A stretch of DNA of 64,000 nucleotides from Lepidurus packardi (Eukaryota > Arthropoda > Branchiopoda > Notostraca > Triopsidae). Positions 47,413-60,277 of the stretch are shown here, one piece after another; the first letter of the stretch is position 1, and each line of letters opens with the position of its first letter. The notes beneath the pieces are model-generated. The model ran no database searches, had not been told where the DNA came from, and saw nothing but the letters and a program-made list of their open reading frames with translations. The DNA lies in assembly GCA_023053545.1 (NCBI GenBank), contig JAKZAN010000002.1:13388790-13452789 (forward strand), written 5' to 3'. Made by a program: the position numbers and the translations under genes.

Positions 47413-50261
47413 CTTGGCTTACCTAGTAGCACACTCCAATCCTTATTTGAAAAAGAAACAAAGGTGTTCAGTCCAGATGAGTGGTTTCTCGTAAGGAATA
47501 GTTTTATTTTACCTTACGAAGTTGCTTGGATCGATTAGAGAAAAACAGTGTCCCGCACCAAGCTATGAATGATTGACGTAGGTAATAACTACTCAAGCTT
47601 CACAGGCATTGAATACTTGTATAAATGAAGGAAATAATCATAACCTTTATCGCCGTCTTCGACGAAAATCTTCACAACAAACAACTTGACTAACCACGCC
47701 TTAAACCAGCATAGGAAGTGCCAAGCAAGTACCTTCACTCCTCTCTACTGTTTCCCTCCAGCGCTCCTAGCGGTAATCATGGAAGTTGCTTGCCTTGTCC
47801 ACCCATCCGAACCAAATCTGGTCAGCGCCATCTGATCAAAGACCAACTGACGACTTTTCATCCCTTCTCATCCATGTTAAAAGCCGTTTAAGCGTGCACT
47901 TTATAGTATTTAAAGATTGCATTATAGTATTTAAAGATTGCAAACAGACTAAAAAAAAGTCTGCAGGTCCAGTTGATTCCAGAAAGACAGAAAGCAACCC
48001 AACCCTTCTAACTGAACTTGGTTGAATTGTTTCAGCTGATTTCCTCACTACGGTCAAAACCCCAAACGTATCGAATAATGAAGCCCACTTTGGACGCCCT
48101 GTCTTTTATCCAAGATCGGGGGGGAAACACTAAAAGAATGACTGCTGTAAAAGGCAGTGGAACGGGACTCTTGATTCAGAATATTCTGACGCAGCACCTG
48201 CTTTGTCCTCCACCCCCCCTTGCATCCAATGTGCAGAGCAAACCTCTTGCGCATTTCTAACGAATAACTTCCTTTTTTTCTGGTGCAGATGCTGTCAAGC
48301 GTAAAGTGTACAGACCCCATAAATTGTTTGCCGTTACCGTTAACTCTACACCCGTCAAAAAGAACCGAAAAATCCACTTGACTTTCCAAAGGCTTTGCTA
48401 TCAGTGAAAAACCTTTGTTTTATGACTATTTCCGCTAGGAGAGTCAATCAAGTAGTAATTATAAAACATCGGGTCGCGGCTACTGAACGATAAAGCGCAC
48501 CACAAAAAGAAGCGGATAAAAAGTTCTCATACTGTCCCTTCAAAAAAATAGCCGAGTTTTTCTCTCTCCCTCGTGAACCGCTCAGCACTGGGAACGTTCT
48601 TGTTCCTTCTTCCCTGGGACAAAAGGTGGCCAAGCATGTCAAGCTTCAAAAGCATCGTCGTTATGGCACATTCCAGTTTTCCGAAGTATTTATATTGCTA
48701 TAGAAAGAAGCAACCATCACAAAACGCACTCCATGTGCAGAAAAAATAGAACTAAATATGATGGGATTATTTTATGGCAATATAGGTACTTGAGCACCAC
48801 AATAAAACATACACTTTATGGACCCTTATCATGGAAATCAGACGAACCATACAAAATCCACATTGTTCAAAAACATCCCAAGACTGTGGGCGTTATTGTG
48901 GGAAAAATTATGAAATACATTTTTATAAAAGAAATAGAGTAAAAGGTAATAAAATTGATTCCCCATTCGCTAACTCTAGGTAATGCTCCCAAGTGTCCCG
49001 TAATTGAATGATCACGAATGCTAGTATCACTGACTGATCTAAATTGATAGCAATGTCGATCTCGGTGAACCAACTTCGGATGCTTCCATCAAAGACGATT
49101 ATTCCATCAAAGACGACAAAAGGGCAGAAAGCGCCGGTTGGAGATGGTCCGTTATGAGTATGAGAACTCTTGGCTTTATAGTTAGTCGAGCGAAACATGT
49201 ATATCTATGTATGTATCGCAATGTAATAAACGCACCCTACTATTATGGGATAAAAAAGCAAGTAACGGGTCCTTGGTGTTTTCGTAGCATATCGAGACAA
49301 ACCACGGACGCATTCGAGGAAGCAAGTTGGTCATGCAGCCTACACCCATAAAAGATTCCCCAAACTATAACAGAAATTAAGGGGAAAAAAGCTAAACTGA
49401 AAGTCAAAGTAACGCGTCCACCTGATATGCTGTCAAAGAACAAACGAATTTCCAAAATAAAACAGAGGCCGCGGAATATGGGCTGCTCTAAAGGACAACG
49501 GCCAAGGATCAAGACTTCCGGTGATGGAGTCAAGGTCCTGACAAGTCAAGGAAGAAAAAAAAGTCCGGGGGATGAGAAACTCGGTCTCTTTAAACGATGC
49601 ACACAGCCCTTTACGTACAAAAGCAAAGGTTTCTCGGAGCAAAAAATGACAGAAAGAGGAACTTTTATCACTCGCGATAACGCCTCCCTCCCTGTTTGGC
49701 ATTTTTCGTTTTGCAAGCGAAAGCACTTTAGAACGAAAAAGTAACAGTAACCGAATCGTATATACCGGATCGTGATTAGCCAACATGATAGCTCCGGAAC
49801 TTTCTTGGGAGAATGCTTTCTTCGTTAACCATCCAATTATGCCAACCATTTTGGCTGAATACCTTTTGCCCCCTCATTCTATTTTTTTTTTGCTAACATT
49901 ATTCTTGCTGGAATCTTGGTTGGTACTGCGCTCCGTGTGTGAAAGGATCTCGCGCACAGTTCACCGTTTCATCTCCGGACAGCCAATACGGTTGAACGAA
50001 CCTTTTGCTTGCCTTTCGCCTGCTGCATCCAAGGGTACATACTTTTGAATAGCAAGTGGATCAGAAAATTGGACAGATTCAAGAGCAGCCTTGCAACGCT
50101 CCACTGTACCTTCAATTATTGCTACTGTCTTGTTAAAAAAGTTAATAAATAAAAGCTCTTACTCATGTTCCCTTTTTATTGCTTTTTTTTATAACAAGGC
50201 AGAATCTGGATCATAATAATCTAGCCAGGAAGCTGTAAGGACAGAAACTTGGGTTAATTAA

Positions 50262-50330
50262 ACTTCAGAATTAAACTTGGATTAGTTAAACTTCAGAATT
50301 AAACTTGGATTAATTAAAGCTCAGAAATTC
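50262..50330. repeat. Tandem repeat of a 28-bp AT-rich unit
   Basis: About two and a half copies of aattaaacttggattagttaaacttcag, followed by decayed copies (aattcaatttagaaatgaatttag). Simple local duplication. Confidence 0.65.
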
Positions 50331-50854
50331 AATTTAGAAATGAATTTAGAAATTCAATGAATCAAGCTTTTTCAAATCGAATTTGAAAGAATAATAGCTT
50401 TCAACAGTAATTTCCATTATTTTAGATCAAGAAATAAAATGGAAACCATGAATTCCTAACACATCCATTCCTTAAATTCCTTGATACTAAGGGAAAGGTT
50501 GGAGACAATTAAAAAATAATTTTTCCAAGAGAAAAAAACGCCAAGATAGTGATTAAACACAAAAGAAGCCTACAGGTTCAACTATAGGAAGTTTGCTAAC
50601 GAGGCTAACGGACTCGAGAAGACCAAAGGCGGTGAAATAACTTGACTGCTTGGGAGAGAGCGAGATCATCTATTTGCATCTCTTGAGGAAAAATGAGCGT
50701 GCTTTGAAAACTTGGGCATGAGATGGGAAACAAGGCAAGAACCTCCAGCGTCCCTGGTGCAACTTGCACTTGTTGGGCTTGTGCTTGTGGTGGAAGCAAG
50801 CATTCATTGTTGTCACGCAGTTAAAGGCCGGTCATGCTTGGGGGAGACCTTCCG

Positions 50855-50862
50855 TATATAAA
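50855..50862 (+). promoter_or_regulatory. TATA box in the gene-free region
   Basis: TATATAAA in a GC-richer context, followed about 30 bp later by sequence that could hold a start site. No coding exon follows nearby. It could be the distal promoter of the PAN/ZP gene, with a 5' UTR exon joined to the acceptor at 53430; this is an inference. Confidence 0.3.
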
Positions 50863-53446
50863 ACGCTAGTCCAGAACCCATGGTAGGATCATTGAGGGCT
50901 CAGCAGTCCAACTATTCAGATCAGGTGGACTCTTTGGGGAGAGAGTGCAAATTGATTTTAGCCAAGCCCGCTTTCGAACCACGTTTGCCAAAGAAGCTTC
51001 CCAATTCCGTGTGACTAGTGCCGATCCGTGCCTTACTGGGTGTTTTAAGGAGCAGCTTATTTTGGCTTTTCGAGTTCCAATCCAGTGATTTCGTAAGTAT
51101 TGTATTAGGTAGAGATTCCATTTTCTTCCAATTCCTATAGAGCCAGGGAAATTTCAACCTTTGCTAACTGTTCAAGCTCTTGCGCCAAAAGAAAACCGTT
51201 CAATTTTCATTGTTGTTATACCAAAGCGTGAGGGAGGAAATCCTAAACACGTTTTCGTGCAATAATGAAACTACAGATCGGCTTTTTATTTAGCAACAGT
51301 GAAAATGTACTGCAGGGTCTCAAGAGACGCTAAGACTCGCCTCTAAGCTCCATGGCAGTTCAGTTCGTCTACGATGGTAAATTACCATTGGTTTCTGAAC
51401 AGTTTTTCGCACTATACAGCTCTAATTAGCTTTTACGGATCTAATCCGGGTAAATTAGTCTTCCAAAAGAAACGACTCGGCGTAATCCAGGTGTTCGGGA
51501 TCTGGATTGATCCATAAGGCCTGTGCGGCTTGTTCGTTGTACTCAGGTATTCACGCAAGTCTCCTGCGGCTCTCTAAATGAGCGCATAAAAGCAAAAGGG
51601 GCTAATGTCCTCTTCCTGTTCTTGTCTGCGTTTTTGCTCTGTTTTTTCTTTGGGAAGATGTCTCGGGGAAAAGTATAGAACAAAGTTTACATTTAATGGT
51701 CTTGCCAGCAAACAAAGTAATAAAAAAACTTGACTTGACTAAAAAAATCTTGACTCCTCTAACGTTGTTTCCGAACTCAAAAACCCAGTACCACAAAAAC
51801 TACATGTATAAATCAAGAGCCAAACTTGGCGTGTCGTATTTCATAAAGTTTTATAGTAGATGGGCCTTCTTTTTTTTTCTCACGAAGCATACTTTATTGT
51901 GACGGCGCAACACAAATGGCTACTGGGCAGTGGTACGAAATATGTCATACTTTCACAGTATAGCTCCATACCTTCAAGGTCTAGGTCTCTAGCGCCATTT
52001 CAAACACCGAAATCGATCACAGCTTTATGTCCGCGTTAGCTATGGGTTACTATGCTTTCCTTTTTGGGAGTGAAACAAGGACTCGCTCACGATTCGGCAA
52101 AGTCCTGTACCCGAAGTACCCAAGTCCTGTACCCGAAACAGAACGAAAGTGAAGGAAGTGGCCGATCATTAGCTAGACCCTATTTTTTCAAACTTATTTC
52201 TAATGTACCGTGACTTCCTTCCCGTCCGGATTACCTTGGCGTCCCCTTAGGTGGCATCACAACTACTATCTTTTCGACTCGTTACGGAATCAAGTCGGAC
52301 TAAAGCATTCCCCAGGCCTTTAACCGTCTTCATTTCCCAATCTAGTTCCAATTCCAGGCGATCCTTGAAAGTAAAAAACAAAACAATGAACCAGGATGGT
52401 AAGAATTCCAAACTCAAATGACCGCATCTAATCTGAATACAAAATTGTTAGCAAATTAGACTGCTCTTATTCAACTGGCCGCGAAGGTCGATAACCTGCA
52501 CTTTTTGCTCTCTCACAGGAATGATTAAACCTCTTAAAAATTGCTTAAGAAGTAGTATTTATGGTTCCTCTCCCCTACGGGAATCTTCATCGTCTCGCTG
52601 GACGCACATAGTGTCTGAGAACAAGTCGCTCAAGCCTAACGAGCATAAGAGCTTGGTCTTGTGCAAAAGCTCAAGCTACGGTTGTGTGGATTACCTAATC
52701 GCACTCTTTTTTTTTTCCTGGCGGCTAGCGTAATGGCTGTATGGGACAACGACGCAAAAAGTCGGGGCAAATGAAATCCACTCTTCAATGCCAAGCCGAG
52801 CGTGAAATGTAACGGGGGTTCTGGTCACTCTTTTTCGGAACAGCAGCTCCGGCTGTAATTCACGCAATAGAGCCAACAGATGCTTGATTGCCTACAGAGG
52901 AAACTTGTCAGAAAAAGGTGCAACGACCTTCACCTTGCTCCTTGTAACCAAAAGACTAAGGCATCCATGACACGTCCAAAGAGCAACGAGTTGACTGTCG
53001 CTTTTCTTCTTTCTGGAGAATCCTAACTCCTCAAAGCAAATTACAGTTCTCGCTTTAGGATATTTTTTAGAATCTCGCCTCAAGAAAATTATAAAAAAAT
53101 GAAAGAAAAGGAAAGAAAGAAACGAGAGGAGCCTTAGAATCTTCATGAAATTGATAAACACTATTAAAATACTAAGCTATTATAATCCCGAGAAATGTCG
53201 AAACCATGACCAAGCGTAAAACTTGAATCTTTTCCAGTAATACTTCCCGGTGACTGAACTAAGAAAAACTGACCATGAAGGGCACAAAACGTTTTCGTTC
53301 CATCTTAACAATATGACAATGGCTGCTGATCTTTTTCCCAGAAAGTTAACAGCGTCCATGTTTACTCAATTTTTACGTCTTTTGTCCCCTTTTTTGGCTG
53401 TTTTAACACTTTCCCCCTTCTCACGAACAGGCTGTTTTAGAACATA

Positions 53447-56400
53447 ATGGGTCTCCTGATCTTCCTCATCGCCGCCCTAGCTGCCATGGGGGCCACCGCG
53501 CAAGGTAATAAACGGGACCTTAAACATGATGTGGCGCGACAACATCTTCTTATCGTTTCACTTTTACAAACTAAACACAGGTCGAGTAGCGTTTGAGAAA
53601 TTAACCGAGCTGGACTACCGAGGGACCACGTATTACACCATTCGCAATCTTTCCCTCTACGAATGCCAAGGGTGGTGTCGAGAAGAACCTGATTGTGCTG
53701 CAGCTTCCTTCAGGTGAGTTTCGCCCATTATCCCTGGTTGGTGGTATTCATAAACGTCGCCAACGGAACGCTCTTTCTTTGAAACATTCCAGTTTTGTGG
53801 TCAACCCGTTATCGCCAACCCAGGAAACTGTGTGCCTCCTTCAAAATGAGACGTCAGCGACCAATCCGTCATCCGTACCACAAAAAGCCGTTTCTTTGTA
53901 CTACATGGTCAAGTTGAATCTTCGCTCGGGTGAGTTTTCTAGCACATTTACCCACGCGGTGCTTCATTAAGGACTCTTGTAAAGTGCGGAGCTGGTAGCA
54001 CCGTAGCTATAGTAAGGAAGGAAGCGCAGGTGTTCTATGTTCGCACCTTTCAACATAATGAAATGAATCTCATATCGGTACCATGGGAGGCTAAGCTCCA
54101 CATGGTAAAGCCTTCGATTGGTCGGAGGAACTCCCAATACGGCAATTTTCACTTGCATTTTTCATTATTGGGCATGCTGGGAAATGTTTTAACTCTTGCT
54201 GGACAGCAAAGCCGTTAAGAGTATATTTCACTGTTGCCAACAATAAAAGGCTGTTCATAGAATTCACTGTTGCCAACAACGAAACCAGCGTTACACTTGC
54301 TAGAGCTACTCGCTTTCAAATGCTAAATGGTTGCATTTCCGGTCCTTTAGAAAACTAAGATTTTGTCCGAACAGACAGGAATGAAATTACTAAAAATTAT
54401 ACGACCACCCAAACAGAACCAGAAACAAAAAAACTAAAACGTTCTTCTCCGCGTGAAAGGACTATACGAGAATCATTTAGAGTCATTCACCTATAAATGA
54501 CAATTGACCACCCGGAGAGTTCGTGCAAATCACCAGCTGCGTATACACTCCAGTAATCAAATTGAGCCCTCCCCCCCAAGAAAAAAAAAAAAGACGCGAA
54601 TTAAAAAAAATCGGCCTTTTCAATCTTATAAAACCGGACCAGTTGGATTTGCCTGAGAAACTCGCCATTGGAATTTTCACTTGTATTTTCATTATTGGCA
54701 TGCTTGGGGTATGATTGCTGGAAATAAGTAAAGACGTTACGAGTAGTTGACTGTTTCTGGTGGCCAACGATTGTGAATTCCAGTCTATACACACAAGGAG
54801 AAGCTTCCTGTTGAAGCAATGCAACTAATGAAAAAGTTCATAACTCTTGACAAGTCCCCCATGTCGCTACAACAAGCTATAATGACCCAAGTATGAACAT
54901 CCACCTAGGGCGCCAGGGCGAAATCTTATCCTCGATTTCTATACACACTTGCAGCCAAACAAAAGAAGAACCGTGAGAAACAGCCTTCTCGTTCGAGCGG
55001 AAGTTCTTTTTTCCTTGTTATCTGCTGGCAGGCCAAACTATTATGATTATAAAGCTCAGGTACTCTTCGTTTAGCAGCGTAAGAACAACAATGTGATCTC
55101 TTGACAAGTCTCTATATCCTTACGCCAAAAAGAAACTTTGTGAATGCTTCCATGAAAGAAAATGGAAAGGAAAATGGAAACAGACGAAACCATGGGCGAG
55201 ATCTTGAACTTGAGCATGATTCGCCAAATCTACGGGGCTTTTGTTCCATCCAAACAGGTCGCAGCCGGTGGTTTCCATTGAATACTTCATTAGATTAGTA
55301 CACACTCCCCCAGGTCATCTATTAAGACAACTCTTTCTAGCAATGATGGCAACGTTAGTTTCTTGGTTCCGTTAAATCAACTTAACACCTACATCAAAAC
55401 CCAAACCAATTCAAATGACCTGGCAACGGGATACAAGCCTGAAAGCACTCGGGTGAATTAACTCACGGAGGCTTTGGAAGCAATTAAAATGTTAAAGAAA
55501 AAATAGAGTTTTATGATACATTTGGTTAAATTCAAAAATTCCGTTTCGTTAGTACACAGCTGAAAACGCGTCAAAACTTTTCAGTTGCAAAACAAATTGA
55601 CAAAAAACCCCGATTAGAAGTGCTTTAAAAGGGTTCAAAACCCAGAGGTTAAAGATTCTCTAATTTGAGCACTATAGTTGGCTAACGCACTAATGGAAAC
55701 TCCTGACGAAGAAAACCCGAGTCTTGCCCCCGTGTTTTTGCGGTTTCCGGTCCCGCCACTTTGAGCAAATGCAATTCCAACAAAAGGGGAAACGATTCAG
55801 CAACTTTGGCATTTTTTCATTTCTTGTTTTTTTCGGTTCGAATCTTTTGCTCCTGCCATTCCATCTTGTTCTTGCGCCCTGGCTCTTCTTGGGTTCTCAT
55901 ATAAGGACACTTAGTTCCATCAAAAGGCAGCCAGGCTGCTCCACATGACAAAGGAAACCCCTGTTGTCCCGTAATGCTCCCTAATTGCAGGCGACTTGGC
56001 TGGCTTGGGTACCTGACAAGCTCGTTATGGGTTAACGTAACTCCCCCCCCCCCCCCCCCTCTCTGCCTTTTTTGTATATGTGTGTATCTCTCCCAGAGTG
56101 ATACACACACATATAAAAAAGCGAAAAAAGGGAACCCAAGGGCAAGGCCAAGGTTCTACCAAGGTACATCCGTATGCTTTTCGGAACGGAAACCCTCCGA
56201 CCGTAGAGAGAATTCCGTGAAACAATTGAAGACGTCCGTTCCACACTCTGTTGGCGTTATGAATTAGGGTGTCTAATTGTGTACTTGTCTTTTTCTTTGT
56301 GTGCCGGTATTTGGCATTGTAGATAATGTCTGCAACAGACCGTGGACGTTTGAACGCGTGCCCAACAAGATCCTCCGCGGACTCGACAACGCCTTGGTCT

Positions 56401-59400
56401 TTACGTCAACCAAAGAAGCCTGTTTGGCCGCTTGCTTAAATGAAGTAATTAGAAAACCCCCCATTGATTCAAATAAAGGGGATTCGTGGGACTAAATTTC
56501 TGGCCCTTTCTTAACAGCGTCGCTTCACTTGCCGCTCGGCCGAGTACAATTACGTCACTTTACAATGCCACCTCAGCGAATACGACCGTCGTTCAGTGGA
56601 TGAATTCGTGGATCTGGTCGATGCCCAAGGCGTGGATTACTTCGAAAACCTCTGCTTGAAATGTGAGTCAACTAAGTTAAAGTTATCCTTCTATCTGTTA
56701 TTTGGCTTTTTTTCGCTTGAAATGAAAAACAGCGAGCGAAGCTTGCAAAGGCAACCGGACCTACAAAGTACCCGAAATCGGAGTCGCGGCGGACAAAGTG
56801 GCCCAGCATGTGGACGTCCATTACTATGTCGACAAAGAACTTCTGGTAATATGCGAGTCTTGAACCGTTTTTCCCTTCAATAAGAGAGGTTCAAGCTAAA
56901 CTGAGTCTAAAAATGTACGAAACAGTCCAACAACCAACAAGCCTGTCAAAGAGCGTGTCAGATCGAAAACGAATTCCTGTGTCGCTCGTACCTGTTCAAA
57001 GGACCGCCAGATGGCATGATCTACAACTGCCAATTGTTCCATTTGGATCACAGCACACTACTGGACGGACCGAATGCCTACCTCAACAGCGAGCGACCTT
57101 TGCTCGACAATGGAGAACCCGTGGGCACTTACTACGAGAATAACTGCGAAAGTGAGTTGTCCGTTTTTCTTTTGGGCCAGCGTCTATTCATTTGTTTAAC
57201 ACCATCTGCTTGGCGGGGACGGGGGGTTTTGACTGCGAAAAAGACTTGCTTTGCTTCTAAACAAGCCACTAACTATCACGGACGACACCTTATGACAATA
57301 ACTTTTCGAAAAGAAAGGAAAGAAACTCGTCGTGACTTGAGCTGTTTGTTTAGAGGTACAAGACCGTATGATTTGTAAACAAGTAGTGACCAAGGACAAA
57401 CGCTTCATCACCCAAATTAAGTGCTATGACAGACCCAAGCCCGTTTACCGTCTGCACGACGACCACATGCTAGACCTGCTGGGTACGTTCGATACAAACC
57501 AGCGACTTTTTTTTTAACCCTAACCCGCTACTGCAACTCTTGCATCCGGATACCGAACTCGGGGGCGGATAACTGTTATATGACGCTGACTTGGCCACAC
57601 ATTTAACTGAGATTTCTTTTGGCTAATTTTGGCGAAAGGTTCTTTTCAGCATGACGCAGCTTTCTGGAGGAAACAACGTGAATGATGTCTTCTTTTTACC
57701 AGCCGACTAAAGTTATTTTTCTTGGAAATCCAAATTGTAGAGCCGGCCGGAGCTGTGCCCGATACGGGTGCCGGTGGATGGCCTGCAGTCGCTGCACCAC
57801 TGCAAGAGACTAGTACTGCCAGCAGCGGACTGTCCGGTAGCAGCGGTAGCACAACGGGATCGGCTAGTGGCAGCGGTTCAGGTACTACGGGATCGACCAG
57901 TGGTTCTGGCTCAGGCTCAAGTTCGGGTACGACCGGCGGGACTGGAAGCTCCAGTACTGGTTTTGGTAACGGCAGTGGAACTAGTAGCAGTACTGGATCT
58001 ACTACCGGAAGGCCTTCACTGAGCAACGGTGGATCTTTCCCAGCTCTGTCAGGTACCGGACCTGGTCTTTCGCCATCTGGACTACCAGCCTGGGGACCCG
58101 GTACTGGACCCGCAGCTGCCGCTAATGTGCCCACCGATATCAACTGCGATTACACCGGCACTTGCTATGATGGTAATAACCTCATACCTATCCATCTATA
58201 GTCTATTATATACTATAAAATTCATATTAATCAAATTAGTATAAATACTATAATACATACAGATATAAATAGATAGGAAAGAGGACGTGTGAGATGTTTA
58301 ATGGGGGAATTTCGTTGCTCTATAGTCGAGGTCAACTGCAGAGATACCAAGATTGAAGTGCAAGTTCGCACCAATCGTCCTTTCAATGGCCGTATTTACT
58401 CATTGGGCCGCAGTGAAACGTGCAACGTAGACGTGATCAACAGCGATACTTTCCGATTGGATCTAAGCATGACTGGCCAAGATTGCAACACTCAATCCAT
58501 GGTAAAAACAAAGTCTTATTGCTTCCTTCATTAACACAGCCTGTGTTTGTTCTTTACCACAGGGAGGCATGTTTACCAACACGGTCGTGCTGCAGCACCA
58601 CAGCGTGGTCATGACCAAAGCCGACAAGATTTACAAGATCAAGTGTACTTACGATATGTCATCCAGAAACGTGAGCTTCGGCATGATGCCCATCAGGTAA
58701 AACTGGGAATGTCACTGTTGAGAAAAGACGTTTCACTTGACCACCCTTATTTTTGGCTTTCACTTTAAAACAGAGATCCAGACATGATCAGTATAACGTC
58801 TGCTCCCGAAGCCCCGCCTCCGCGCATTCGAATTGTTGACGCCAACGGACGCGAGGTGGAGACGGTTCGAATTGGAGACCGCCTTACTTTCCGCGTTGAA
58901 ATCCCTGGCGACAGTAATTTATGTTCTTTTACTTTTACGGTTTTCATTAGGCCAAATTCGATTAGTCATCATATAAAACCTGTCAATTTCGTCTACTTTT
59001 AGCGCCCTATGGAATCTTTGCTCGCAGTTGCGTTGCCATGGCCAAGGATGCTCGCAGCACCTTCCAAATTATCGACGACGATGGGTACGGTGCATTGCAA
59101 CATGTTTCTTTACCGTTCTTAATCGCAACTGGATTTTATTCCATTTCTTAACATAGATGCCCTGTGGATCCTTCCATTTTCCCTCGTTTTGTACCTGATG
59201 GAACGGCTCTTCAAAGCACTTACGAAGCCTTTAGGTTCACCGAGAGCTACGGGGTCATCTTCCAGTGCAATGTTCGCTACTGTCTGGGACCTTGTGAACC
59301 TGTAAGCGAAGCGCTTTTCTCTAAAATTCAAGCTCAGACGCTCATCCAATGCCTTTCCTTGTTCGTTTTAGGCTGTTTGTCCTTGGGGCAGAGAATCGTA

Positions 59401-59815
59401 TGAATCCTGGGGTCGTAAGAAACGTACCGTGGCCGAGAAAGAGACGTCTGAACGCAACGACGACGATATGATGCTCAGCCAAGAAATCCTCGTGCTAGAC
59501 TTTGAGGATGAAAATCGCCTCACCCGACAACCCTTGCCCACCATTGAGATCGACGACATCAAGCCGAGCCATAACCGTAACACCCAATTTTTGGACAGTT
59601 TGGATGATTTAAAGCTAAAAACCCATTTTGAACGAATCTTTGCAGGTTCCATTACCATCGTGGAAGACGTCAGTATGTACGGTGGTACTTGCCCCACCAA
59701 AGCTTCGGTGCTAGCCCTGGCTGTTACTTGTGCCTTGTTGCTCTTGTTGTATATCTGCACCGTGTTCTACATCCTCATGCGTCGCTTTTTCCAACCGAGA
59801 AAGAGTGACATGTGA
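53447..59815 (+). CDS. PAN/Apple and ZP-domain transmembrane protein (trynity/neyo/nompA-like)
   Basis: Fifteen exons (53447-53504, 53581-53713, 53793-53929, 56323-56444, 56518-56662, 56733-56845, 56926-57151, 57354-57482, 57741-58172, 58326-58501, 58563-58696, 58774-58913, 59003-59084, 59157-59301, 59372-59815) give 871 aa. A signal peptide (MGLLIFLIAALAAMGATAQ) leads three PAN/Apple-like modules (exons 2-3, 4-5, 6-7). A roughly 100-residue Gly/Ser/Thr spacer follows, then a ZP domain starting EVNCRDTKIEVQV, a furin site RKKR after the ZP, a transmembrane helix and a short basic tail. ZP proteins of this build shape apical extracellular matrix and cuticle in arthropods. The exact orthologue is unsettled. 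Confidence 0.9.
53930..56322 (+). other. Large intron of the PAN/ZP gene
   Basis: 2.4 kb, far longer than the other introns in the window. It includes two related segments (tttcactgttgccaac near 54225 and attcactgttgccaac near 54260) and a C homopolymer near 56043. No hidden exon was recognised. Confidence 0.6.
56043..56060. repeat. Poly-C tract
   Basis: An uninterrupted run of about 17-18 C followed by a CT-rich stretch, near the end of the large PAN/ZP intron. Confidence 0.8.
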
Positions 59816-60041
59816 GCAGATGGATTTCACACGAGCCGGGACCCAAACGATGCCCTTCTTTTTTGAAGAAAGTTTTTTTTTTCCTTTTTCCAGGAAAGAT
59901 GGTTTTTTACTTGAAAGTATTCCTACGCTGCTTTTGCTGTTGTTTTGTTTCCATTTGGAGAAGAAAAAAGAGAGCACCACTCATTTGTCATGACCTTTTT
60001 CTGTTTTGGTTCCACTTTTGCACCGGCGCCGTTCCATCTTG

Positions 60042-60092
60042 TGAAGCTCGTGTCGCGTCTTGCTTGTCTGCAGCGTGATGACACGAGCTTCA
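60042..60092. other. Perfect 13-bp inverted repeat (stem-loop) in the PAN/ZP 3' region
   Basis: TGAAGCTCGTGTC at 60042-60054 and its exact reverse complement at 60080-60092, with a 25-nt loop. It lies about 230 bp after the PAN/ZP stop, probably in the 3' UTR. Confidence 0.75.
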
Positions 60093-60262
60093 TGACACGA
60101 CACCGCCAATCTGTAAATAACGCCTTTTTTTCATACGGGAAAACATTCGCGCTTGGGGTTATTCAAGACTGTCCTAGGGTTTTAATTTATGTTATCGTTA
60201 TGTAGTAAGTTGGCTTTTGAAAGGCAAGTACATCAAGCTTTGTGATAAAAAAGAGACATTGT

Positions 60263-60268
60263 TTTATT
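60263..60268 (-). terminator. EXOSC2 polyadenylation signal AATAAA
   Basis: Canonical hexamer on the minus strand, 10 bp beyond the EXOSC2 stop codon; unusually close. Confidence 0.6.
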
Positions 60269-60277
60269 GAAAAAACC

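Larger units (their letters stand above)
47413..53446. other. 6-kb gene-free region between PDK1 and the PAN/ZP gene
   Basis: No supported coding exon on either strand. The longest open frames (for example 49427-49744, a 105-aa basic reading frame) have no domain and no splice partners. It contains a tandem repeat at 50262-50330 and a TATA box at 50855. An acceptor-like AG at 53430 just before the PAN/ZP ATG suggests that gene has an upstream 5' UTR exon within this region. Confidence 0.45.
59816..60277. other. Gap between convergent PAN/ZP and EXOSC2
   Basis: 462 bp containing the two 3' ends, a 13-bp perfect inverted repeat at 60042-60092 and the EXOSC2 polyadenylation signal (minus strand) at 60263. 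Confidence 0.5.

Noticed and set aside
49427..49744. 105-aa basic open frame
   Set aside because: Chance frame in a gene-free region; no similarity recognised and an overlapping frame on the other strand is just as long.
57646..58143. 165-aa minus-strand open frame, Pro/Val-rich
   Set aside because: It is the antisense shadow of the Gly/Ser/Thr spacer of the PAN/ZP protein.
58289..58325. Coding extension of the ZP exon upstream to an ATG at 58289
   Set aside because: The acceptor at 58324-58325 joins in phase with the preceding exon and gives the expected ZP start (EVNCRDTK); the ATG reading would break the chain.
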